Below are positions 54,001 to 63,147 of a DNA stretch of 64,000 bases, piece after piece. The position numbers and the translations under genes were made by a program. The stretch is from Hormiphora californensis. Lineage: Eukaryota; Ctenophora; Tentaculata; Cydippida; Pleurobrachiidae. Each line of letters begins with the position of its first letter. The first letter of the stretch is position 1. The notes below the pieces were generated by a model. The model was not told the origin of the DNA, did no database searches, and was given only the letters and a program-made list of their open reading frames with translations. Where the stretch lies: positions 4,808,032 through 4,872,031 of the forward strand of contig CM035359.1 in NCBI GenBank assembly GCA_020137815.1, in the 5' to 3' direction.

Positions 54001-57000
54001 GCGTTAGCCATACACACGAGTACAAGTTTCCACTTTATAACGCATCGCGTTGCTTCATCCCTCTATCAGTACCCCCGGGTCAAATTAACGGAATTTCTAC
54101 GGAATTTCTACGGAATTTGTACGGATCTTACTGCAATAACGGGATGGACCAGACAAACTGTTCGGATCCAGATAAGGTGGCCGGTTCGTGCTTTATCCAC
54201 GGATATCTCTCTACAGTTTCCATATACATTCTCTGTCAGGAGACGGGAACATTGTGTGATGACGACATGCACAAAAAGTGCCCTACCATAAACCGGCACT
54301 GCACCATTCATAAGCATCAGTTATGCAATGGACACAATGACTGCGCTATGGGGGCGGATGAAAGGAAGGAGACTTGTTTAAAACTCACACAACGATCGTG
54401 TGTTCGTAGTTTTAGCCAAAACCAGGGGCTACTTAAGATTCCAGTTGACTGGGTCCAGGATGGAGTGGTAGACTGTCTTGGTGGGGAAGATGAAAAGACT
54501 AACTGGAAAACGTGCGGCGAAGGCATCAGGAGGACAATAAAATATTCAACTAAGAAATGTAGCAATGTCTTCCTTTGCAAAAGTAATAAGTCAAACTTTG
54601 TAGAGGCCGCTTTTTTATGCTCCTTTGCCTCAAAATGTGATGAAGGAGTCTGTCCCATGGCTAAAAGTAGACCGCAAATAACAAAGAAATTGTTAGGCAC
54701 AAGAACGGCAATAGGAAAAACACTCAGAAGTGCAGTTTGCTTGAAAGGCTTTGCAACTTTTCGTCTGCTAACCGGCCAAAGTTGTCAATCCAACACTTTC
54801 AACCACCCATTTCATCGGTTCTTTGGGAAAAATTTTACAACAGACCTAGTTCTTCCAAATATGAAGTACGATTGTGGGTACTTGTACGGTGAAGCATATG
54901 TGTTTTACAGCTGTTCAGGACTTTGTTACAACACACCGTGTCCCTTGAAAAGACCGGTTCTTCATTTCACTTGTAGCAACCTCAGAAACACCTTTTATTC
55001 TCTCAACTTACATCTTGGCTCAATTACTGTTGTACAAAAGTCTCGTGAACGGTTCCACAATAACTTTTTCGTTTGTAAAAACACAAAATGCATCCCGTTT
55101 GAGAAAGTGTGTGATCTTGTTGATGACTGTTTGGATAGGTCTGATGAAGAGGAATGTATGAACCATTTTCAGTGCACTGATAAATCTGGTTTCCTAGCTT
55201 TGAGCCAAAAATGCGACGGGAACTTCGATTGCAAGGACATATCTGATGAATGCAATGAGAGTTGTAAAAGAAAAGCCGTAAAAAGCAATTATATTTTAGG
55301 AATTGCATTTGTCATGGGAGTTGCAGGTGTAGTCTTTGCAATTGGAAGTCTAATCAAAGGCTTTGGGAACATACAAAAAGCAGAAAAGAGTGGCGAGTTA
55401 ATCAATCAATCCATGGTCTTGACGATTTCATTCGGAGATCTACTGACTTCTGTTTATCTTCTTAGCCTCACTACAATCCACTGGATCCAAGGTTCTGGCT
55501 TCTGTGAACATCAAATTGAATGGATAAGTGGAGTCCCTTGTACCGTGATTGGGGTTTTGAATAGCATTGGATCATCCATTTCTTCACTTGTGATGGCCTT
55601 TGTCAGCTGCTTCCGACTCCATGGTACAGTTATGGCCCTTCGATACCGCCGTTCAAGTGAGGTTACTATGAAGCTGAAGATACAATTAGGCGTACTACTC
55701 GGAGGAGTCGCATTATTATCACTAACAATGTCTACACTCCCACTGTTAGATACTTTCGATAATTGGTTTGTCAATGGACTTGTATTTGATAAGGATATCA
55801 AGCTATTTGTTGGTGTGATGGAAAAAAGTCAACTACTGAAGATTGTTCGGGGTTACCATGGAAGTAATAAAATCACACAGTCTGGCAATACTGTTTCTTG
55901 GAACACATTCCAAGAAATGATCTCTGAGATGTTTTCCCGGGATTATGCTCCAGTAAGGGGCAAAAAGCTGTCATTTTACGGCAACGACCCAGTGTGCATG
56001 TTTAAGGCATTTGTCCTTCCGGATGACCCCCAAGTGGTTTACGTTTGGTTTACCCTTGGCATATATTTTCTCTGCTTTGTATGTGTAGCGATATGCCATG
56101 GGATGATTGCAGTTCTCGCCAAAAGGTCACTAGTCCAAAATAACAAGAGATCCAACTCGCTCAGTCGCAAGGTCTCTTTGATCTGTCTAACTGATTTCTG
56201 CTGCTGGATGCCCTTCCTGATCTGCTGCGTCCTCCACACAGCTGAGGTTACGGATATGTCACCGTGGTACCAGATCTTCTCCCTTAACATTCTCCCCCTC
56301 AACTCAGTACTGAATCCCGTTTTGTACAGTGATATATTTACTACCATTTTAGTCGCTCCCAAAGCCGCTGCTAAAGCCGCTCCTGAAGCCGCTCCTAAAG
56401 CCACTGCTGAAGTCGCTCCTAATGACGCTACTGAAGTCGCTCTTGAAGCCGCTCCTGAAGCCGCTCCTGAAACCACTCCTAAAGCTGCTCCTGAAGCCGC
56501 TGCTGAAGTCGCTCCTAATGACGCTACTGAAGTCGCTCTTGAAGCCGCTCCTGAAGCCGCTCCTGAAGCCGCTCCTGAAACCACTCCTAAAGCTGCTCCT
56601 GAAGCCGCTCCTGAAGTCGTTCCTAAAGCCGTTCCTAAAGCCGCGCCTGAAGCCGCTACTGAAGCCACTCCTAAAGTCGCTGCTGAAGCCGCTCCTAAAA
56701 TCGCTCCTAAAGCCGCTCCTGAAGTCGTTCCTAAAGTCGTTCCTAAAGCCGTTCCTAAAGCCGCGCCTGAAGCCGCTACTGAAGCCACTCCTAAAGTCGC
56801 TGCTGAAGCCGCTCCTAAAATCGCTCCTAAAGCCGCTCCTGAAGTCGTTCCTAAAGTCGTTCCTATAACCGCTGCTATAGTCACTCCTGAAGCCGCTCCT
56901 GAAGTCGCTCCTGAAGCGGCTCCTAAAGCCGCTGCTGAAGCCGCTCCTGAAGTATGAAGTATGCTGCGAGGGACAGTCGTTCTTTTATTTGCATAGACAA

Positions 57001-59631
57001 CTTTTGAGATAGAAATTGTCTGAATGCTGTTTTAATGCTCTTTCATGATTGTATGTATTAGCAAAAACAGTTATTGAAATATTTCATTTCATTTTTAGCT
57101 GAAAATTTTTGTCCTTTGCCAAAGTTTAGCAATCGAAGTATAAATCTCACGTTATTTCTAAACACTTGCTGTCTCACATTACACCTCGGTCACACTCAAA
57201 TTAGAAAGGTTGTTTTAGTTTGTAGATAGGTTGTTTTAGTTTTAGGGATGATGGGTTGAGTGGGAGAAATTGGAGTAAAACCCAAACTACTTAGTAGGAA
57301 GATCATGTCGAGTTCTAGCTAAAAACAATTTTCAAGTCTCTATCTCATCAGGGAATGGATGACCGTGGGAAATTTCACAAAACCCAAGTGAGGGTCTTTT
57401 TAGTTTGGAGTTTACAGAAATAACTATAAACTAAAGAACTAACCGTTAAGAGCAGTTGGATTAACATCGTTACCCCACGATCCCATTGTCGGTTCGACCT
57501 CCTTCTTCCCCGCCTCCCACTTCTCCTTGTCCCAACTGCATACCATGATCTTGTGGGTCTTAGTGACCTGGCATGGGGGGATTGTCATGTTTTAGTAGGG
57601 GATGTGTTGTTGAGAGAGAAAAATTGGGTAGCACCTCCTTTCCAGAGAACAATTGGGTGGTATGCCCATATATTTGGTAATGTCACATACCGGCATGCCC
57701 ATATTTGTTAATGTCACATACCGGCATGCCCATATTTGGTAATGTCACATACCGGCATGCCCATATTTGGTAATGTCACATACCGGCATGCCCATATTTG
57801 GTAACGTCACATACCGGCATGGAGCAGATGGTCCAGTCAACTCCGTTTTGTTTACACGCAAAGCTCTTCATTTCCCGTACAGTAATGTTAGTGTACCGGG
57901 TACCGTACTTGCATTGTTTCTCTGCAGAAGTTATGTTATTACTGTTTCTCTGAAATGGCAGGTGGTTTTTGGTGTGGGAAACACAACTCAATACCTACCT
58001 AAATGGTTGGTGCACTGGTAAAGTGTGTTAGCACCAATGATATCGTAATCAGAAAGATAGCGTCTCTGTCCCATATCAGCAGGATTCTCTGGTAGTTTCT
58101 TCACCTTCAGAGTTGAGAGACCTAAGGAGAGGACACACGTTTAAGGGTGTTGATTTTTAACATGTTGAGCCAAATTACAAACTTTTTTCCTATTTTCACC
58201 ATCTAGTTTTTACCCGACCGATTGAAAAAAGGTCAGGTACAAACTTAAGGTATTGCTACACTAGCCTGGTTTCAGTCTGAAATCGTAAGGTCCGTAGTGG
58301 GTGATTGACAGATAGTCGTAAGGGATTCCCCTCGGATCTATCTCATCCTCGGAATATTTAGCGAACTGTTCCCGTTTGTCATCTCTAATGTTTTCCCACA
58401 GAACATCCACATACTCGTCCCTATCTGGACGACTTTGTTCGTGGAAGAAACCTGCAGTTTTGTTTGAGAGATTGTTAGTTTGTTGGTGAGAGAGGGCAAG
58501 CAATGTTTTCATGATATTAACCAGGAACCGACCGAATCAGGAAATACTGGTCCCTGATTGGCTGACAACCAGTCACGTGACCTAAATAACGAGTTCTGAT
58601 TGGTTGTTTACTTAATTCGGTCGGTTCATGATATTAACCGTGCGGGAGATAGGGCTAACAAACGCTCTAGATAATCCGCCAGAAAGCCCCGATTCAATGT
58701 TAACCCTTTCTCTCCCTTACTACTCAGCTTGATTGGTAGTGGTGGGGGCACAGTTTATCAACAACATCAACAACTTACCAATAACATGAGCAAGTTCGTG
58801 TAAAGCGAATCCAGGAGTACCGCACCCCTTCCCTAAGGAGAGTGTCTGTTCTCCCTCACCCTGTCCTATCGTGGCGTAGCACCTGACAAGAAGAAACAGG
58901 TGAAATTAGGAGGGGGCTACCAAGAAATAGGTGAAATTAGGAGGGGGCTACCAAGAAATAGGTGAAATTAGGAGGGGGCTACCAACAAATAGGTGAAATT
59001 AGGAGGGGCTACCAAGAAATAGGTGAAATTAGGGGCGCTACCAACAAATATAGGTGAAATTAGGAGGGGGCTACCAACAAATAGGTGTAGTTAGGGGCTA
59101 CCAACAAATAGGTGAAATTAGGAGGGGGCTACCAAGAAATAGGTGAAATTAGGGGCGCTACCAAGAAATAGGTTAAATTAGGAGGGCGCTACCAAGAAAT
59201 AGGTGAAGTTAGGCGCTACCAACAAATAGGTGAAATTAGGAGGGCGCTACCAAGAAATAGGTGAAGTTAGGGCCGCAACCAACAATTCGATCTGGCTTAG
59301 ATAAACAATGGACTACTTTGCCCCTGGATTAAAGTGCTGATCAGGAATTAATTGCTAACTAGTTAATAACTGTTAATTAGTTAATTAGTAACTAATCATA
59401 TAGTACCTGATTAGTCAACCACTGAACATGTAACACTACCACTAACATGTTACACTAACACTAACATGTAACACTAACATGTAACACTACCACTAACATG
59501 TAACACTAACCCTTTATCGCTAGTAAACCGAACATAATTCGCATCATTCGGGGTCCTCCTCCTAAATTGAATACACGTGTTCTTCTCCCAGGTTCGCATA
59601 GCACTCTCAAGAGCATGAAGCTTTCTCAAAC
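51068..59631 (-). CDS. Astacin-family zinc metalloprotease with C-terminal thrombospondin type-1 repeat (5' end missing)
   Basis: In transcript order the exons are 59631-59511, 58882-58779, 58451-58266, 58121-57999, 57921-57815, 57567-57444, 51564-51402 and 51206-51068 (TGA). All seven joins agree in phase. The catalytic domain starts inside the first exon seen (ESAMRTWEKNTCIQFRRRT) and continues through a Q-x-x-SLGKGC segment. The zinc site HELAHVIGFFHEQSRPDR spans an exon junction with all three His, the Glu and the SRxDR signature intact. The domain ends GQRRYLSDYDIIGANTLYQC. About 80 residues of Cys-containing linker follow, then a TSP1 repeat (WSEWSPWSPCNRDCGKG). This would be a secreted protease acting on extracellular matrix or prohormones. 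The Met-turn methionine is Thr (LSITHY). Intron 3 uses GC-AG. Signal peptide and propeptide exons were not found in 59632-60382. Confidence 0.87.
52681..53014. mobile_element. 334 bp inverted-repeat element
   Basis: The ends GGGGGGGTCATGACCTA and TAGGTCATGACCCCCCC are inverted, the right one running into a long C run. It lies upstream of the nested GPCR gene inside the astacin intron. Confidence 0.7.
53310..56957 (+). CDS. LDLa-repeat rhodopsin-like GPCR with long Ala/Pro/Glu/Lys repeat tail
   Basis: A single open exon of 1215 codons plus stop. I choose the ATG at 53310 because it starts a good signal peptide (MTDLFYCVLCISITGVFSG); the frame upstream is open but has no better ATG. Residues ~20-310 are a Cys-rich ectodomain I do not recognise. 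LDL-receptor class A modules lie at about 315-356, 589-616 (CDLVDDCLDRSDEEEC) and 621-648. TM1 is at about 661-682. TM6 has CWMP (965-968) and TM7 has NPVLY (1002-1006), so it is rhodopsin-like. No DRY motif is seen at the end of TM3 (FVSCFRLHG), and the second extracellular loop is unusually long. Residues ~1015-1215 are APEA/APKA-type repeats. This resembles invertebrate LDLa-GPCRs of the GRL101 type; the ligand is unknown. It lies inside an intron of the astacin gene on the opposite strand. Confidence 0.87.
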   Translation: MTDLFYCVLCISITGVFSGDQCPIVVDGGFLVRSCGYQGTTGAGGADILMTCLNSTATYHKVFKFDKFARSSKAYVTSLCPNDSIEYQACGNHCRTSSGCELFQTPPVCGKLCYEHDMDMYRIHTTSQTCRSSQTSVGFNIRTSEGESLEIRIKEGGLCDGVCDDVELSGDRATMLLICVDESFCNGYKYGVVDKKDAEYRFLPFNNDFANVPLLQNTSTDSTSNTANNSCVSHTHEYKFPLYNASRCFIPLSVPPGQINGISTEFLRNLYGSYCNNGMDQTNCSDPDKVAGSCFIHGYLSTVSIYILCQETGTLCDDDMHKKCPTINRHCTIHKHQLCNGHNDCAMGADERKETCLKLTQRSCVRSFSQNQGLLKIPVDWVQDGVVDCLGGEDEKTNWKTCGEGIRRTIKYSTKKCSNVFLCKSNKSNFVEAAFLCSFASKCDEGVCPMAKSRPQITKKLLGTRTAIGKTLRSAVCLKGFATFRLLTGQSCQSNTFNHPFHRFFGKNFTTDLVLPNMKYDCGYLYGEAYVFYSCSGLCYNTPCPLKRPVLHFTCSNLRNTFYSLNLHLGSITVVQKSRERFHNNFFVCKNTKCIPFEKVCDLVDDCLDRSDEEECMNHFQCTDKSGFLALSQKCDGNFDCKDISDECNESCKRKAVKSNYILGIAFVMGVAGVVFAIGSLIKGFGNIQKAEKSGELINQSMVLTISFGDLLTSVYLLSLTTIHWIQGSGFCEHQIEWISGVPCTVIGVLNSIGSSISSLVMAFVSCFRLHGTVMALRYRRSSEVTMKLKIQLGVLLGGVALLSLTMSTLPLLDTFDNWFVNGLVFDKDIKLFVGVMEKSQLLKIVRGYHGSNKITQSGNTVSWNTFQEMISEMFSRDYAPVRGKKLSFYGNDPVCMFKAFVLPDDPQVVYVWFTLGIYFLCFVCVAICHGMIAVLAKRSLVQNNKRSNSLSRKVSLICLTDFCCWMPFLICCVLHTAEVTDMSPWYQIFSLNILPLNSVLNPVLYSDIFTTILVAPKAAAKAAPEAAPKATAEVAPNDATEVALEAAPEAAPETTPKAAPEAAAEVAPNDATEVALEAAPEAAPEAAPETTPKAAPEAAPEVVPKAVPKAAPEAATEATPKVAAEAAPKIAPKAAPEVVPKVVPKAVPKAAPEAATEATPKVAAEAAPKIAPKAAPEVVPKVVPITAAIVTPEAAPEVAPEAAPKAAAEAAPEV
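56345..56954 (+). repeat. Coding minisatellite in the receptor tail
   Basis: Units of 12-15 nt (GCTCCTGAAGCC and variants with AAA, ATC or GTC) build about 200 residues. Longer units also repeat: the APNDATEVALEAAPEAAPE block occurs twice, and a block from APEVVPK to PKIAPKA occurs twice. Frames on both strands stay open. Confidence 0.93.
57658..57830 (-). repeat. 31 bp tandem array made of a 5' splice site
   Basis: On the minus strand each unit reads ATGCCGGTATGTGACATTAC, then CAAATATGGGC. The first unit is the real donor of the astacin exon ending at 57815 (ATGCCG|GTATGTGACG). About four further copies follow downstream in the intron. Confidence 0.88.
58522..58630. mobile_element. 109 bp hAT-type MITE, copy 2
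   Basis: Begins CAGGAACCGACCGAAT and ends TTCGGTCGGTTCATG. The 8 bp duplication ATATTAAC lies at 58514-58521 and 58631-58638. It is inserted in an astacin intron, in opposite orientation to 36158-36266. Confidence 0.87.
58888..59280 (-). repeat. ~30 bp tandem array made of a 3' splice site
   Basis: On the minus strand the unit is CTCCTAATTTCACCTATTTC then TTGGTAGCCCC, with shorter variants. It ends at the acceptor of the astacin exon starting at 58882, whose own 3' end (CTAATTTCACCTGTTTCTTG, TCAG) is one more unit. Units contain a CTAAT branch-site match, a pyrimidine tract and TAG. Confidence 0.9.
59395..59510. repeat. Short tandem repeat beside an astacin donor site
   Basis: Repeats of ACATGTAACACTAACACT run up to the donor of the first visible astacin exon, whose GTTAGTGTTAC donor sequence is the complement of the repeat word GTAACACTAAC. 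Confidence 0.8.
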
Positions 59632-60382
59632 CTGGAGAAAGAGATGAGTTGGGAGTATTAGAACGTGTTACCCCCACTGTATGAGGTGGAGGAGGGTTGC
59701 ATGGAAATGAAATGCTGAAATGAATGATACAGTGGATGAATGTGACAACTGTGAGCTTTTGCCTAGTTTGTACCCTATCCTTAGTGAAACAGAAAGAGAA
59801 GGAGGGTCGAGTACAAACTAGGCAAGTATTTGAGCACAACCCGCCCCTCTGTGTTTGCGTGCGAAATTTTGAAGGGGGGGGGGGCTGTTACGCATTCAAG
59901 GCAAGTGTTCTTTGTTCTAGAACAGAATGAATCCAAATTTAGAGAATCTTCGTTCATGTCACGCGATCAGAAATTAAGATTTCGCGATACTGTGACTCAA
60001 TTGAAAGAAACAGCCAAACAGTATTCGATTGTTTTCACCTCACAAAAGACAGGCCTCTCCGAACCGGGCTGTGAGCACGAAGTTACAGTCATGTAGTATA
60101 ACAGTATATTTTCTGATAAATAAACTTTTTAATAAAGTTAAAAACATCACAACATAATAAAGGGTCACTGTCTTCACTCTTCAAGCACACACAATAACAC
60201 CAGCAATTCACAAACTTCCTCTTATAATATGCAATATATAAAGCTTGCCTGCCCACCGCACCCCAAATTTAAAGGAGGGTCAGAACATATAATAATAACT
60301 TAATATAAAGATGCTAGATCTATAAATTTCAATGTAGTGTTTAGATTAACTCTGCACACCTTACAGAACAAAAATACATATA
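59632..60382. other. Gap between astacin and pyridoxal kinase, no exon confirmed
   Basis: It should hold the astacin propeptide and signal exons if the gene is compact, but no matching coding segment was found on the minus strand. A plus-strand frame at 59830-60096 followed by AATAAA is weak and unassigned. Confidence 0.4.
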
Positions 60383-62063
60383 CTATTCCTTCACAACCAC
60401 CGCTTTAATTTTATCGGGTGGATTCTCAAGATCTAATTTACTTTGAATCAACTTGAGTTCCTTCTCAAAACTATTCGGCTCACAAATATCCCTGAAAGAC
60501 TCAAAAGTTCTCGCCAGAACGGCGTACGTCGTGTTCACAGTTTTCTCCATTACCATCTTAGGGTTGTCTGGGAGTTTGTGTGACCAAATAAGGAAGGCTG
60601 CTGCGAACACATCCCCCGACCCGGTGAAGGATGAGGGGATTTTGGGAATGCTCACTTTGACTCTTGTAGCACCACGCTTGAAACTCCCCATTGAAACCTG
60701 GGCGGGTTCAAATGTTAGTAAGGGGTAGGGTTTGAGCAAAACAAGAGTAGGGAGGTTATTGTTTTGTTCAGACCGGAGAGAGAGGGTCTTGAACAAAGCA
60801 AGGATGTTATTAACGGTGTGAGAAAGAGATAATAGGGATGGGTAGATTAGATTATTGAATGACGTAATAAAGCGAGATGTTTTGTGTTTCCTCTGTGCAG
60901 CATATTTCCCCTTTCTTGGTAATAGTCCCATGTCCCTAGAAGCGATATGTTCTAGAACGTTTTCTGTAATTTTCCCCAGGGGAAGCTCTTATCAGTCAGA
61001 AATGTGTCATTTAAGCAGAGTACTGATATATCATAATAAGGTAAGGGCAATTGAATTATATCAAAAACGATAAATCATTATTCTTACAATTTCGTTGCTC
61101 GATGAACCAATCTCTCCACTCGTTATAACGACTGTCTCTGCCTTTCCTCGGCTATGCAGCCAGTCACACACCTATAGAAGAAGTGTTATTGTTAGAGAAG
61201 GAACGAAGTCCGGAGAGATTTTAAATATAAGAGTGTAAACAAATTAACAAGCACGTACAATTTACATCCACTGCCTCACTAACACGCCTCACTAACACTG
61301 ACTAACCTTCCACCCATCTTCTTCAGTGGCTATGGTGTGCCCTGAAAGTTGTTCTGCTTCAAACTGGTTCGGTAGTAGAACATCAGCAATAGGGACTATT
61401 GTGTTCCGGTACACCGAGAGAAGTTCCTGAAATATATATTGATGGTCAAATGAATAGACTGTATTTTATAGTCAAGTAATGTACGCACCTCGGGCACGTA
61501 AAAGTGTCCATTATCCCCCATGACAGGGTCGCAGTAGTACTTGATAGACGGGTTCTTTTCTCGGAGATCCCGTACTGTTCGTGCCAACGTTTCCAGGAAG
61601 GAGGGATCGCCGACATAACCTTCAGGGATGTGAAATGTTTGTAAAACTTTTCTATAATTTAATAAGGAGGAATTTAAAGTAAGTATTCAAACCTGTAGTC
61701 ACGTAGTTATAGTGGTTAACTTTGTTTGATTTGAGAGCCTCGTACAGTTCGGTAACATCGTTAGCCTTCAGGATCTGCCCCTTTACGTTCGGGTATTGGG
61801 TGTGGTTACTAAGCTGAACTGAGTTGATTGCGTCCACCTAAAGATCAAATTAAATTTAAATCAATTAAAAAACGGAATAATTGGTTTTATCCCATATAGG
61901 AATTGAAAATACATATGTTGACTGATGACTCAGATTAAAATATCAGACTGACCTGAAATCCGTGAAGGTGTAATGGGAACACGGACGATTTGTTGCCCAC
62001 GTAACCGCACACAACATGACTTTGGATTGACAATATCCGAGGTGTCTCTTCCATTTTTGCCAT
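60383..62063 (-). CDS. PDXK: Pyridoxal kinase (6 exons, complete)
   Basis: In transcript order the exons are 62063-61953, 61837-61693, 61619-61489, 61426-61307, 61171-61088 and 60697-60383. All joins agree in phase and give 301 residues; vertebrate PDXK has about 312. It phosphorylates pyridoxal, pyridoxine and pyridoxamine with ATP in the cytosol, making the cofactor pyridoxal 5'-phosphate. Family motifs in order: [75 protein letters not shown] and [12 protein letters not shown], the last being the G-x-G-D anion-hole/catalytic Asp motif. The start can be 62063 (MAKMEE) or 62054 (MEETPR), the latter lining up with the vertebrate start. The frame upstream of exon 6 is open by chance, but joining I to VSMGSFKR fits the family with no gap. 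Confidence 0.94.
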
Positions 62064-62159
62064 ATCTATCAATCGGGTAGTTAACATAAAGTGTCTGGGC
62101 AAAGGTGAAAAACACTGTCCCGGAGTCCGCGAAAAGTGCAAAGCTGCTCACTACTTTGT

Positions 62160-63147
62160 TCACACATAGACCGGAAATTCCCCTTTAATCGCTTGCGTTT
62201 TATACCACCGCAGTTACATTACACAGTCGTGCGGTAACCAGTCTTTTAACCACATTTGCCAAGGGAAAAAAAGTAAAAATCCGAAAAAAACACGAAAAAT
62301 CGCGAGGATTTTTAAATTTTATTTTTTCGAAGCGACGATCGAACGCGCGCGACCAAAATGATCAATTTAGCGCGGCTTTGTATTTGCGCGTGCTAATTGA
62401 CCAGGCTGAATTTCCCGTCAAAATTCCACCTGTCTGGCGCCGCCGACCCCATTTGTCATCTGAACCCACTCAACACTGTCAAATCGGCGACAGACGGTCC
62501 CCATGCGTCCGTGTCCGGGCCAAGGTTGGGCACATCACGCAATTTAATCCCCTGTACGTACCGCGCGACTTCCGACGCCGTTGGCACTGGCAGCTTCTCT
62601 GCCAACTGCCAAGCTAAAGTGGATTGTGGAATAGCTGGGGGGGGGTTTGGTGACATTGACACCTAGTGCGTGCAAGATCGAGGTGGTGCAGAACTGGGCC
62701 AGCCCTGTGTGTTTGTGTGTGCGTGTGTGTGAGAATGTGTGTTTGTGTCTGTGTCCTATCGCGAAGGTGCTTGTTTTGACGCTGAGTTCTATTAAAAGCA
62801 CAGCATCTTCGCGCGCGCGTGTGTGTCGCTTTGGTGACACGCGCGCGCGTTTTCTGAGATCTGAGAGAGAAGAGCGATTGATGTTTTGAGAGTGAGTTTT
62901 TCTTTTGTCGGAGCGAAGCAACTTTCAAAAGCGTGTGTTCTCTTAGTCAACTGAACTGTAACAATCCTTTACCGTTACTTTTACATTCACAAAAATAAAA
63001 GACAACGTGTTTACTTTCGCCTTTACGCTCCAGCTGACGGGTACGCCCCATACGTGTCACGAAACCACCCCAAGAACGTCCCTTTCCAAACACCCCCGAT
63101 TGCCGTCCTTACTTTACACCAACTGGTGAGCTTCAAAACGTTTACTG
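62160..63147 (+). other. Possible 5' LTR and leader of the gypsy-like element
   Basis: Between the divergent pyridoxal kinase start and gag there is no gene. An AATAAA at 62994-62999 and a TGG-initial possible primer-binding site (TGGTGAGCTTC at 63124) just before the gag ATG fit an LTR ending near 63118 (TTTACA). A TG-rich patch (62700-62750) and GCGCGCGTGTG words (62810-62850) lie inside. I cannot confirm an LTR without its 3' partner. Confidence 0.35.

Noticed and set aside
56039-56884. 281-codon Ala/Gly-rich minus-strand frame opposite the receptor tail
   Set aside because: Shadow of the coding minisatellite; the plus strand continues the receptor frame.
59830-60096. 88-codon plus-strand frame followed by AATAAA
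   Set aside because: No start context, splice partner or family; kept only as a note in the gap entry.
60698-60931. In-frame upstream extension of the last pyridoxal kinase exon
   Set aside because: The acceptor at 60698-60699 gives a gap-free family alignment (SNEI to VSMGSFKR); the extension has no family similarity.
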